Source: Bacteroidales bacterium
Lineage (GTDB): Bacteria > Bacteroidota > Bacteroidia > Bacteroidales > F082
Assembly (NCBI GenBank): GCA_030683155.1
Contig: JAUXMV010000016.1
Location: forward strand, 93,812 to 157,811
Length of the DNA stretch: 64,000 bases
Reading direction: 5' to 3'
The position numbers were made by a program, and so were the translations under genes. Positions 1-7,673 of the stretch are shown piece by piece. Under the pieces are notes generated by a model that saw only the letters and a program-made list of their open reading frames with translations, was not told where the DNA came from and ran no database searches. Within the stretch, counting starts at the first letter, position 1. Every line of letters starts with the position of its first letter.

Positions 1-953
1 AATGCAGTGTTAATTCCATGCTGAAGATCATCTTCCAATAGAAGTGCCTGACTGGCTTCAGCGATGGCCTGCAATATAATATCCTTTTGCAAGATGGTTT
101 GCAGGTTTCTCATATCATCAGAAATATCCCTGAAAAAAGAAACATAAGAACCATCTGGCAGTTTTTTTGTACTCATACGCACTGGAAAAACCGTTCCGTC
201 TTTCCTTGTTACTGTGCGTTCGTTATTGACGACCAAACCTTTTTCCAGTGACTCATAATTAAACGGCGTTCTCAATATTTCAGATTCAGAAAACAAATCC
301 TCCATTCTCATTGTCAAGATTTCTTCCTTTGAAAACAAAGTGTATTCAAGCGCTTTCTGGTTGGCGTTCACAAAACTTCCGTCAGGATTTCCAAGAAAAA
401 TTGCCTGCGGAGCAAAATCCACAAGTATCTGTGACTTCAAATCTCTTTCTGCCAGCGCAGATTCAGTTTTACGCCGCTGCTCGAGTTCTTCCTGCAAAAT
501 ATTAATCCTATCTCCAAATTGCGCTTTCAGGAGACCTCTTTGGTGCTCTATTTCTCTTGAAGCCTCACGGATTTTAATCATGTTCAGGATTAAAACCTTA
601 AGATTATTAATGTCTATAGGTTTTGGAAGAAAAGCATCAGCACCAGCCTCAAGCGATTTTTTCAGACTGTTGTCATCAAGGTTTACGACAGTGACCAAAA
701 TAATCGGTATTGTCTTTAATTCAGTATCCGATTTAAAGCGTTTGCAAACCTCATAGCCGTTCATATCAGGCATTATGATGTCAAGCAAAACGATATCCGG
801 GGAAATTCTTCCAGCCAGCTCAACGGCTTCAATGCCGCTTTGTGCAGAGAAAACAGCCGCTTCAGGAAAGCACCTCAAAAGCTGCTCTTTTAGTGTTTTT
901 AGATAAGTTTGGTTGTCGTCAACAATTAAAACTGTCATTCCTTTGGTTGCCAT
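1..953 (-). CDS. Response regulator receiver / PAS (/GAF) signalling protein, C-terminus beyond window
   Basis: Read from the reverse strand, an open frame starts at ATG 953 (MATKGMTVLIVDDN) and runs off the left edge, giving about 317 residues. Residues 7-125 form a CheY-like receiver: the DD acidic pair follows LIV, the phospho-acceptor Asp lies in IVLLDIIMPDMNGYE, and the conserved Lys is in FLPKPID. A helical linker (about 130-165) leads into a PAS domain (about 166-285, with FAPQAIFLGNPDGSFVNAN and FFRDISDD). The last visible residues (LQAIAEASQALLLEDDL) resemble the start of a GAF domain. Family knowledge suggests a hybrid sensor protein that probably ends in a histidine kinase, but that part is outside the window. 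It is divergent from the LruC array and is the nearest visible regulator, so a role in controlling the array is possible but unproven. Confidence 0.85.
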   Translation of the reverse strand, partial: MATKGMTVLIVDDNQTYLKTLKEQLLRCFPEAAVFSAQSGIEAVELAGRISPDIVLLDIIMPDMNGYEVCKRFKSDTELKTIPIILVTVVNLDDNSLKKSLEAGADAFLPKPIDINNLKVLILNMIKIREASREIEHQRGLLKAQFGDRINILQEELEQRRKTESALAERDLKSQILVDFAPQAIFLGNPDGSFVNANQKALEYTLFSKEEILTMRMEDLFSESEILRTPFNYESLEKGLVVNNERTVTRKDGTVFPVRMSTKKLPDGSYVSFFRDISDDMRNLQTILQKDIILQAIAEASQALLLEDDLQHGINTA

Positions 954-994
954 AGATTGTTAAAGTATTCTAAAACGCTGATTATAATAAGGAG

Positions 995-1002
995 CAAATT
1001 TA
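995..1002 (-). promoter_or_regulatory. TAnnTTTG-type -7 element for the response-regulator gene
   Basis: The reverse strand reads TAAATTTG, matching the Bacteroidota housekeeping -7 consensus, about 42 bases before the ATG at 953. No clear -33 TTG was found at the usual spacing, so only the -7 half is supported. Confidence 0.35.
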
Positions 1003-1020
1003 AGACAAGTCTTCATAGTT

Positions 1021-1050
1021 TTGTTAAAAAAGACTGTTAATATAATTTTG
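1021..1050 (+). promoter_or_regulatory. Canonical Bacteroidota promoter (TTG-N19-TAATTTTG) upstream of the LruC array
   Basis: TTG at 1021-1023 is followed after exactly 19 bases by TAATTTTG at 1043-1050, fitting the -33/-7 consensus of the Bacteroidota primary sigma factor. It points right, with about 280 bases before the first lipoprotein start. A second -7-like TATTTTTG lies at 1097-1104. If active, it would give a long leader that reads through the sigma-54-like site at 1284-1298. Confidence 0.5.
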
Positions 1051-1136
1051 GAATGTCCTTTCATTCATTTTCTGAACTAAATGCCTGAATATGTTGTATT
1101 TTTGAGCATTCACTAATGTCAATAAAAATAGTATTC

Positions 1137-1330
1137 AATTGTTTGCAAAACAAAGAAAAAATCAGAAAACTAAAAACACTAATATTCTTAATTTTATACT
1201 TTTTTCTCTATTTGGGAATTTTTGTTAAATTTGTAAATATTGTAACATATTAATATTAAATTGTTTAACCTAATAAATTGTTTTGGCATAATTATGGAAC
1301 ATAAAAAATGAACGCTTAAAATAAAATAAA
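1137..1330 (+). repeat. Upstream repeat, copy 1 (partner at 3631-3824)
   Basis: This segment aligns without gaps to 3631-3824. Both copies end exactly at the ATG of a paralogous lipoprotein gene and are 194 bases long. By eye roughly nine bases in ten agree, with the first 118 bases almost perfect and most changes around 1255-1275 and 1300-1315. It carries the sigma-54-like element and implies that the regulatory region was duplicated with the gene pair. Confidence 0.85.
1284..1298 (+). promoter_or_regulatory. Sigma-54-like -24/-12 promoter of lipoprotein 1
   Basis: TGGCAT-N5-TGGA matches the sigma-54 pattern TGGCAC-N5-TTGC at the -24 GG and in the GG-to-G spacing, with A replacing the final C. 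The same arrangement stands before all four lipoprotein genes. The start codon is 32 bases downstream, leaving a leader of about 20 bases. Confidence 0.55.
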
Positions 1331-1696
1331 ATGAAAAAATTAATTCTTCTTTCTATCATCTCCTTGGTTGTCGTTTTTTCTTCTTGCAAAAAAGACAGAT
1401 TTGACGAGCCAAAGGCACCTGAAAAAATGGAAGAGCTTACTGTACCTGCCGGTTTCGACTGGAAGACTACAAAAGATTTTTCTGTTACACTCTCCGCATA
1501 TACAAATGGCATTGTTGAAGTAACGAATTCTGCCGGTGTTGTTTACCAAAAGGCTTTCCTGTCAACAGGACAACCCTATACGATGAAACTCACTGTTCCT
1601 TCCTATGAAACAACAATAAGGTTAAAATTCATGGGTAAAACACAAGACATTGCCTTGAGTTCATCTAATATTAGTTATCAGTTTGTTGCACAGTAA
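1331..1696 (+). CDS. Small lipoprotein 1, partner of LruC protein 1
   Basis: This 121-aa protein starts with a short lipoprotein signal (MKKLILLSIISLVVVFSSC), so Cys19 is the likely lipidated residue. Mature residues begin CKKDRFD, a Lys/Asp-rich start that resembles the surface-export signals described for Bacteroidota lipoproteins. The rest (about 40-121) looks like one beta-sandwich, with the FDWKTTKD block, a GIVEVTN strand and YTMKLTVPSYETT. Three paralogs occur at 3825, 7299 and 15724. The stop lies 12 bases before the LruC gene, so the two are surely cotranscribed. From memory, single-chain LruC lipoproteins of other Bacteroidota begin with a comparable lipobox plus an FDW-x-TTK module. 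I infer that this protein is that module made separately, perhaps as an outer-membrane anchor. No Pfam name is assigned. Confidence 0.8.
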   Translation: MKKLILLSIISLVVVFSSCKKDRFDEPKAPEKMEELTVPAGFDWKTTKDFSVTLSAYTNGIVEVTNSAGVVYQKAFLSTGQPYTMKLTVPSYETTIRLKFMGKTQDIALSSSNISYQFVAQ

Positions 1697-1708
1697 AACA
1701 TTTGAACA

Positions 1709-3508
1709 ATGAAAAATACAATTAAATTATCACATTTGCTGACAATGGTATTGGCATTTGTTTTCAGTACAACTTACACCAACAAGGTAGTTGGCCAGTC
1801 CAACTGCGAAATTACCGGTGTTAATGGAGGTGGATTTACAACGACGATTCAATCTGTTGTGGATAATTGTAATGGCACGCATACAATAGTTCTGCGTGTT
1901 GAACATGATGGCTGCAGTGGCCCTAACTGTCAGGATTTATCTCATTATTCAGTCGAAGCAATACCTGGCACATATTCCAATCCTCAGGTATCAGTAATAT
2001 CAGGCACTTTAAACTATACTCTCGTGATGGGTCCAAACTTAGGTCAAGATCCATTTCAGGGATTTAAACTTGATGGGGTTAGCGGTATAGGCGGCGGTAA
2101 AGCTGGCGCATTCACAATAAGTTACACCTTGGAAGGTGGCCTTCAAAATCAGCAGGTTTCGGCCAAAGCAGGTAATAACGGTCAAATTTATGCTTTTACT
2201 ATTGCAGATTTTCAATCAGTCATGGACTGTGCGGGTACCGGTTGTAATCCAGCAGTTTGTGAAATTGAAAAATACAATGGTGGTGCTTTTTACACAACAC
2301 TGATGTCAGTTGTGGATGATTGCGAAAAAATTACCATCACCATCAAGGTTGAAGACCGTGATGAAGGACAGGATTTATCTCATTTTGCAATTGAAGCAGC
2401 TGCGCAAACTTATTCAAATGTTAGTGTAACACCTCTTCCAGGTACCACATTTAGTTACACAATTGACTTAGGACATAACCTTGGTTCAACCCAATCATTT
2501 GGAGGGTTTAAAGTTGATAACATCAGTGGCCTTGACCAAGGGGAAGGTTTTCTGGTTACCTACGAATTAACAACTCTTCAAGCGCAACAAATGGCAGCCA
2601 AAACCGGTCAGAATAACTTTATCGCAACTTTTACTATTGCAGATTTTCAATCAGTCATGGACTGTGCGAACAGTGGATGCGATGACGTTGTTATTGATAA
2701 TCTTTTTCCAGCAACTGGATTTGGAACCCTTGCATTTGAAGACTTATGGCCGGGAAAAGGCGACTATGACTTTAACGACCTTGTAATTGACTATCAGTTT
2801 GAAATAGAGTCAAACACAGGCAACTTTGTTGAAAAGGTGAAGGCCACATTTGTAATCAAGGCATTTGGCGCCTCCTACGAAAATGGATTTGGTTTCCAGT
2901 TGAGCAGTGCCATTAATCCATCAGATCTGACTGTTTTTGGTTATAACCTTACAGAAAACTATATTTCACTAAATTCAAATGGTACCGAAGCAGGTCAGTC
3001 AAAACCAACAATCATTGTGTATGACAATGCTTATGGTCAAATGGCTCATCCGGGAAGTGGAATCGGCGTAAATACTGAACCAGATGCTCCTTATGTTCAG
3101 CCGGTTACAATAAACATTTCAATCGATTTCAAACCAAACACCTACACGCTGAACGATTTGGATATTAGTAAATTCAATCCTTTCATCATTGTTAACAAGG
3201 AGCGTGGTGTCGAAGTACATTTACCAAACTATCCGCCAACAGATTTAGTTGATATGGGTAAATTTGGTACTTGGGAAGATGACAGCAATCCCGGAACAGG
3301 AAGATGGTATGTAAACGACAAAAATTTACCATGGGCTATCAACATTTATGAAAGTTTTGCATACCCTATTGAGAAACAAGAAATTCTGTGGGCACATCTG
3401 AAATTTGCAGAATGGGCCATGAGTTCCGGCGTTCAGTTCCCCGACTGGTACAAAAATCTGACTGGATACAGAAACAACAGCCTGATTTATCAGGTACCTG
3501 CGAAATAA
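1709..3508 (+). CDS. LruC-domain secreted protein 1 (two-repeat head)
   Basis: This 599-aa protein has an N-terminal signal peptide (residues 1-30, ending VVGQ) without a lipobox. Two related modules of about 150 residues follow (about 31-187 and 188-325). Each starts with Cys-x-I/V and NGGxF, contains DLSHxxxEA and ends with FTIADFQSVMDC; paired cysteines suggest disulfides. Residues about 330-599 are the LruC/DUF4842 region, opening with FPATGFGTLAFEDLWPGKG and the acidic GDYDFNDLVIDY loop at about 350, which looks like a calcium site. The tail holds NLTGYRNNSLIYQVP. LruC is named after the leptospiral recurrent-uveitis outer-membrane lipoprotein; its molecular role is not established. There is no T9SS sorting domain, so surface retention would need another anchor, possibly the upstream lipoprotein. 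Confidence 0.85.
   Translation: MKNTIKLSHLLTMVLAFVFSTTYTNKVVGQSNCEITGVNGGGFTTTIQSVVDNCNGTHTIVLRVEHDGCSGPNCQDLSHYSVEAIPGTYSNPQVSVISGTLNYTLVMGPNLGQDPFQGFKLDGVSGIGGGKAGAFTISYTLEGGLQNQQVSAKAGNNGQIYAFTIADFQSVMDCAGTGCNPAVCEIEKYNGGAFYTTLMSVVDDCEKITITIKVEDRDEGQDLSHFAIEAAAQTYSNVSVTPLPGTTFSYTIDLGHNLGSTQSFGGFKVDNISGLDQGEGFLVTYELTTLQAQQMAAKTGQNNFIATFTIADFQSVMDCANSGCDDVVIDNLFPATGFGTLAFEDLWPGKGDYDFNDLVIDYQFEIESNTGNFVEKVKATFVIKAFGASYENGFGFQLSSAINPSDLTVFGYNLTENYISLNSNGTEAGQSKPTIIVYDNAYGQMAHPGSGIGVNTEPDAPYVQPVTINISIDFKPNTYTLNDLDISKFNPFIIVNKERGVEVHLPNYPPTDLVDMGKFGTWEDDSNPGTGRWYVNDKNLPWAINIYESFAYPIEKQEILWAHLKFAEWAMSSGVQFPDWYKNLTGYRNNSLIYQVPAK
2193..2233 (+). repeat. Perfect 41-base internal repeat, copy 1
   Basis: The 41 bases coding the end of the first head module (FTIADFQSVMDCA) are identical to 2628-2668, although the two modules differ widely elsewhere. 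This points to recent gene conversion or a constrained linker. Confidence 0.85.
2628..2668 (+). repeat. Perfect 41-base internal repeat, copy 2
   Basis: This copy is identical to 2193-2233 and closes the second head module of LruC protein 1, just before the LruC domain. Confidence 0.85.
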
Positions 3509-3530
3509 AATTAAGCGTTTTATATTTCTA

Positions 3531-3567
3531 AAACCTCAAAGGCTTAATTGCCTTTGAGGTTTTTTTA
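3531..3567 (+). terminator. Intrinsic terminator of LruC unit 1
   Basis: AAACCTCAAAGGC (3531-3543) pairs perfectly with GCCTTTGAGGTTT (3550-3562) around a 6-base loop, followed by a T run. The same hairpin, with small changes in the loop, follows every LruC gene here. Confidence 0.9.
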
Positions 3568-3630
3568 TATTTTAACAAACTTATAAATATGTTGTATTTT
3601 TGAATCTTAAAACAACCTGAAATTTTAATT

Positions 3631-3824
3631 AATTGTTTGCAAAACAAAGAAAAAATCAGAAAACTCAAAACACTAATATTCTTAATTTTATACTTTTTTC
3701 TCTATTTGGGAAATTTTATTAAATTTGTAAATATTGTAACATATTATTTTTAAGTTATTTAAATAAATAAATTGTTTTGGCACAATTCTGGAATCAATAA
3801 AACGAACGCTTAAAATAAAACAAA
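3631..3824 (+). repeat. Upstream repeat, copy 2 (partner at 1137-1330)
   Basis: This is the gapless partner of 1137-1330 and ends at the ATG of lipoprotein 2. It carries the same leader and a sigma-54-like element. The preceding TATTTTTG is also shared between copies, at a spacing 4 bases shorter here. Confidence 0.85.
3778..3792 (+). promoter_or_regulatory. Sigma-54-like -24/-12 promoter of lipoprotein 2
   Basis: TGGCAC-N5-TGGA has the exact -24 hexamer of the sigma-54 consensus and the usual spacing. The ATG of the lipoprotein is at 3825, 32 bases after the element. Confidence 0.6.
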
Positions 3825-4190
3825 ATGAAAAAATTAATCCTGCTTTCTCTCATCGCCTTGGTTTTCGTTTTTTCTTCTTGCAAGAAAGACAGATTTGATG
3901 AGCCAAAGGCACCTGAAAAAATGGAAGAGCTAACTGTACCTACCAGTTTCGACTGGAAGACTACAAAAGATTTTTCACTTACACTCACCTCTGCTTCCAA
4001 TGGCATTGTAGAGGTTGCCAATACGAAAAGTATTGCCTATCAGAAAGCATTTCTGACACCAGGACAAAGCTATACTATGAAGTTGACTGTACCTTCCTAT
4101 GAAACCACAATTGTCATAAATCATTCAGGACAAACAGTAACGCTTCAATTGAGCGGTTCATCATTAAGCCATCAGTTCGGATCTAAATAA
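3825..4190 (+). CDS. Small lipoprotein 2, partner of LruC protein 2
   Basis: This 121-aa paralog of the product at 1331 has signal MKKLILLSLIALVFVFSSC with lipidation expected at Cys19. The first 50 residues are almost identical to lipoprotein 1 (CKKDRFDEPKAPEKMEELTVP, then FDWKTTKDFS). Divergence is concentrated after about residue 50, where this copy has NTKSIAYQKAF and a polar C-terminal strand set (TIVINHSGQTVTLQLSG). Only 10 bases separate it from the LruC gene. The pattern of a conserved anchor end and a drifting C-terminal end suggests that the C-terminal face meets a partner specific to each unit, which is an inference. Confidence 0.8.
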   Translation: MKKLILLSLIALVFVFSSCKKDRFDEPKAPEKMEELTVPTSFDWKTTKDFSLTLTSASNGIVEVANTKSIAYQKAFLTPGQSYTMKLTVPSYETTIVINHSGQTVTLQLSGSSLSHQFGSK

Positions 4191-4200
4191 AAAAAATATT

Positions 4201-7083
4201 ATGAAAGCAAAATTTAAATTATTTGGATTCAGCATCGCAATGATTGCCATGCTGTTTTTAACTTTAAAAGTTAATGCAAATCCTGTTGTGAGTTGTGATG
4301 TTACCAAAACAAATGGAGGTGGTTTTACAACTACAATTGAATCAGTTGTCGACAATTGTAATGGTTCCCACACTATTGTTTTAAGGGTAGAACACAATGG
4401 TTGCAGCGGCCCAAGCTGCAAAGAATTATCACATTACTCTGTTGAAGCAATACCAAACACCTATACCAACGTCAGCGTTCAAAGACGAACAGGATCAATG
4501 ACATACAGCAAAATTGAGCTTGGACCAAACCTAGGAAGCGATCCATTTCAGGGTTTTAAAATTGATGGCGTTAAAAATATAGGCGGTGGTAAAGCAGGTA
4601 TATTTGCAATTACCTATACGCTCAGCGGAGGTCTGCAAAATCAGAGAGCTTCTGCCAAAGCTGGTACAGCCGGCCAAATTGTAAGTTTTACCATTGCTGA
4701 TTTTGAATATGTAATGAATTGCAACGGTACAACCTGCAACAACGAGCCAAGCGGTCTTAACGGGAATGTGTTTCACGATATAAACGGCTTAACCGACAAT
4801 ACTGTTAATGGCAGTGGAATTGGATCAGCTTCCGGCTCACAGCTATATGCCAACCTTCTTACTTCAGCCGGCGTAGTTTTAAAAACAGTTGCTGTTACAA
4901 ATAATGGTTCTTATTCCTTTGAAGTAGGAGCAGGCACTTACAAGGTTCAGCTTTCAACTGTTCAGGGAACAGCAGGATCAGGTCCACCACAAACTATACT
5001 TCCATCAGGCTGGGTAAATACAGGGGAATTTATCGGAACAGGTACAGGCAATGATGGCAATGCAAATGGATTAATAAGCAGTGTCATTGTTGCTGCAAAC
5101 GACATAACAGAAAATGTAAACTTCGGAATTCAGCAACGTCCTGTTCCTGAAACAAATACAGCTGCAAGCCAGGAAAATCCCGGTGGGTCAGTCAGCGTAG
5201 CAGTTCCTGCAGATATTTTTGTTGCTAACGATCCGGACGGAACAGTTGTTTCGATAAAAATAACTGCTTTTCCATCCAATGCATCCACAATAACAATCAA
5301 CGGAAATCTTTACTCTTCATCAAGTTTTCCGTCAGCAGGTGTTATTGTAACAGCAAGCAGCAATGGCAACCCTACACAGTCGATCAGTGTTGATCCTGTA
5401 AACGGAGTTGTGACTGTTTCCATTCCATTCAAAGCGATTGATAATGCCGGTTTTGAAAGCCTTACTCTGGGTGCTGCAAATCTTCCGTTTACACTACCTG
5501 AAGTTCTTGGAGGTCTTTCCGGCAATGTTTTTCACGATATTAATGGTTTAACTGACAACATCGTCAATGGCACTGGAATTGGCACTGCTTCGGGCACAAA
5601 TCTTTTTGCTAATTTACTTAACAGCAGTCAGCTTGTTGTAGCAACGGTTCAGGTTGGCGTCAATGGCACATACAATTTCAGCGAATTGGCCAATGCCACC
5701 TATACTGTTCAGTTATCAACTGTTCAGGGCCTTTTGGGTCAGGCAGCACCAGCAACGAATTTGCCATCAGGCTGGGTAAATACGGGTGAATTTGTTGGCA
5801 CCACTGCAGGTAATGATGGAACAATTGATGGAAAAATTCAGGCAGTAGTAGCAGGTAATCTTGTTACTGTAAATGTAAACTTTGGAATAGAACAACGCCC
5901 AACCACAGGGACTGCAACAGCAGCAATCCAACAAAATCCGGGAGGTGAAATTTTTGTTACAGTTCCTCCGGCAACCTTTATCTTTGATGATCCTGATGGC
6001 GATGTAGTCGAAATCCGTCTCATTTCATTTCCTATAAACGCCACCAGCATTAAGGTTGGAAGCAATACATACACTAGTCAGAATTTCCCGCCCAATGGCA
6101 TAATCATCCCTCTGAACCCTAATGGTGAGTTGACTTTAGCTATCCAGGTTGACCCGGTAGACGGGGCGGTAACAGTTCCCTTCCCATTCAAATCGAAAGA
6201 CAATGCAGGTTTTGAAAGCACTACAACAGGCACGGCAAATGTACCTTTCTCAGGAGAATATATTCCGGTTGACAATCTTTATCCGGCAACCGGTTATGGC
6301 ACATTGGCTTTTGAAGATCTTTGGCCGGGAAAAGGCGACTATGACTTCAATGACCTTGTTATTGACTATCAGTTTGAACTTATTTCCAACACAGGTAATT
6401 ATGTTGATCAGATAAAAGGAAACTTTGTCATACGTGCTTTTGGAGCATCTTATGAAAACGGCTTCGGTTTTCAGCTGAGCAACGCCCTCGATGCCAATGA
6501 TTTATATGTAGAAGGATCAAGCATCACAGAAAACTATATCACACTTGCCAGCAATGGCGTTGAAGCAGGACAGTCAAAACCAACGATTATCGTTTACGAC
6601 AATGCCTACAATGAAATGGCACATCCAGGCATGGGAATCGGTGTAAACACAGAAGCAGAGGCTCCTTATGTTGAACCTGTTGAGTTGGAAATCAGGATAT
6701 ATCTGCCAGAAAACACCTACACTTTTGCACAGGTTGACATTGCAAGTTTCAATCCTTTCATCATTGTGAATAAAGAGCGCGGTGTGGAAGTGCATTTACC
6801 AAATTACCCACCAACTGATCTTGCTGATATGGGCAAGTTTGGAACATGGGAAGATGACAGCAATCCCGGAACAGGAAGATGGTATGTTAATGACAAAAAT
6901 CTTCCTTGGGCAATTCATATTTACGAATCTTTTGCCTATCCACTTGAAAAACAAGAAATTCTATGGGCACATCTTAAGTTCGCAGAATGGGCCATGAGTG
7001 GCGGTGTTCAGTTCCCGGATTGGTACAAAAACCTGACAGGATACAGAAATAACAGCCTGATTTATCAGGTACCTGCAAAATAA
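4201..7083 (+). CDS. LruC-domain secreted protein 2 (one Cys-rich module plus two tandem modules)
   Basis: The protein has 960 aa and a signal peptide (about 1-27, ending VNA). Residues 28-182 match the first head module of LruC protein 1 (NGGGFTTTIESVVDNCNG, LSHYSVEA). Two tandem modules follow, about 184-435 and 438-690. Each starts with GNVFHDINGLTDN, resembling an SdrD_B/Cna-B-like wall-protein fold, includes LPSGWVNTGEF and NFGIxQRP, and then has a beta domain with NPGGxxxVxVP, DPDG and DNAGFES. Residues about 694-960 are the LruC/DUF4842 half with GDYDFND at about 712. Shared head modules with proteins 1 and 3 show that pieces move between array members. There is no T9SS sorting domain and no lipobox. 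The likely location is the cell surface, with an unknown ligand. Confidence 0.85.
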   Translation: MKAKFKLFGFSIAMIAMLFLTLKVNANPVVSCDVTKTNGGGFTTTIESVVDNCNGSHTIVLRVEHNGCSGPSCKELSHYSVEAIPNTYTNVSVQRRTGSMTYSKIELGPNLGSDPFQGFKIDGVKNIGGGKAGIFAITYTLSGGLQNQRASAKAGTAGQIVSFTIADFEYVMNCNGTTCNNEPSGLNGNVFHDINGLTDNTVNGSGIGSASGSQLYANLLTSAGVVLKTVAVTNNGSYSFEVGAGTYKVQLSTVQGTAGSGPPQTILPSGWVNTGEFIGTGTGNDGNANGLISSVIVAANDITENVNFGIQQRPVPETNTAASQENPGGSVSVAVPADIFVANDPDGTVVSIKITAFPSNASTITINGNLYSSSSFPSAGVIVTASSNGNPTQSISVDPVNGVVTVSIPFKAIDNAGFESLTLGAANLPFTLPEVLGGLSGNVFHDINGLTDNIVNGTGIGTASGTNLFANLLNSSQLVVATVQVGVNGTYNFSELANATYTVQLSTVQGLLGQAAPATNLPSGWVNTGEFVGTTAGNDGTIDGKIQAVVAGNLVTVNVNFGIEQRPTTGTATAAIQQNPGGEIFVTVPPATFIFDDPDGDVVEIRLISFPINATSIKVGSNTYTSQNFPPNGIIIPLNPNGELTLAIQVDPVDGAVTVPFPFKSKDNAGFESTTTGTANVPFSGEYIPVDNLYPATGYGTLAFEDLWPGKGDYDFNDLVIDYQFELISNTGNYVDQIKGNFVIRAFGASYENGFGFQLSNALDANDLYVEGSSITENYITLASNGVEAGQSKPTIIVYDNAYNEMAHPGMGIGVNTEAEAPYVEPVELEIRIYLPENTYTFAQVDIASFNPFIIVNKERGVEVHLPNYPPTDLADMGKFGTWEDDSNPGTGRWYVNDKNLPWAIHIYESFAYPLEKQEILWAHLKFAEWAMSGGVQFPDWYKNLTGYRNNSLIYQVPAK

Positions 7084-7104
7084 AGTTAAAACGTTTTATT
7101 TTTC

Positions 7105-7140
7105 AAAACCTCAAAGGCAATTAAGCCTTTGAGGTTTTTT
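7105..7140 (+). terminator. Intrinsic terminator of LruC unit 2
   Basis: AAAACCTCAAAGGC pairs with GCCTTTGAGGTTTT around AATTAA, followed by T residues. The stem is identical to that after unit 1. Confidence 0.9.
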
Positions 7141-7256
7141 GTTTTAAGAGAAAAATTCCCAATTCCGGACTTAAGCAAGGTCAATTGTTTCAAATTATAG
7201 TATATAGATAAATTTACTTACTGAAAACATGTAAGTTAGACTTACTAAATATAATT

Positions 7257-7271
7257 TGGCATAAGATTTGA
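7257..7271 (+). promoter_or_regulatory. Sigma-54-like -24/-12 promoter of lipoprotein 3
   Basis: TGGCAT-N5-TTGA stands 27 bases before the ATG at 7299. The flanking sequence has diverged from units 1 and 2, yet this element is kept, which argues that it is functional. Confidence 0.6.
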
Positions 7272-7298
7272 CAACTGAGTCTCAAATTTGATGTCCCT

Positions 7299-7661
7299 AT
7301 GAAAAAAATAGCCTTTATCATTGCAATATTGTTTCCCATAGTCTTTACTTCATGTAAAAAAGACCGTTTTGATAACCCTGACAAAACACCGGAAAACATG
7401 GAACAACTAACCGTTCCGTCGAGTTTCGACTGGAAAACTACCAAAGATATTCAGCTAACCCTTTCAGCCTCTGCATCTGGCATTGTAGAGGTAACAAACA
7501 GTCAGGGTATTGTCTATCAAAAAGCTTTCTTATCTCCGGGCCAGGCATACCTTATGAAGCTAACAGTTCCAACCTATGAAAAATCAGTTAAACTGAAATT
7601 CATGGGACAAGAAGCAATTCTGGAATTGGGAACAGCATCATTGAACTATTCATTTAACTAA
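7299..7661 (+). CDS. Small lipoprotein 3, partner of LruC protein 3
   Basis: This 120-aa member of the lipoprotein family has a signal ending IVFTSC and lipidation expected at Cys19, followed by KKDRFDNPD. The core block FDWKTTKDIQLTLSA and the run GIVEVTNSQGIVYQKAF are kept. Its C-terminal half (KLKFMGQEAILELGTASLNYSFN) closely matches lipoprotein 4 at 15724 rather than 1 and 2, so the four fall into two pairs, 1+2 and 3+4. The stop is 12 bases before the LruC start, as in unit 1. Function is unknown; an anchor or chaperone for the LruC partner is inferred from the one-to-one linkage. Confidence 0.8.
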   Translation: MKKIAFIIAILFPIVFTSCKKDRFDNPDKTPENMEQLTVPSSFDWKTTKDIQLTLSASASGIVEVTNSQGIVYQKAFLSPGQAYLMKLTVPTYEKSVKLKFMGQEAILELGTASLNYSFN

Positions 7662-7673
7662 ACCTACCTTACA

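Larger units (their letters stand above)
954..1330. other. Intergenic region between response regulator and LruC array
   Basis: These 377 AT-rich bases contain no credible gene. They hold divergent promoter elements (995-1002 leftward, 1021-1050 and 1097-1104 rightward), a 194-base segment (1137-1330) repeated before the second lipoprotein gene, and a sigma-54-like element at 1284-1298. Confidence 0.7.
3509..3824. other. Intergenic region between LruC units 1 and 2
   Basis: These 316 bases hold the unit-1 terminator (3531-3567), a TATTTTTG -7-like element at 3595-3602, the second copy of the upstream repeat (3631-3824) and its sigma-54-like site. I see no gene. Confidence 0.8.

Noticed and set aside
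1137..3824. The 194-base repeats as ends of a transposon
   Set aside because: They are direct, end exactly at the start codons and flank no transposase, so duplication of gene units explains them better.
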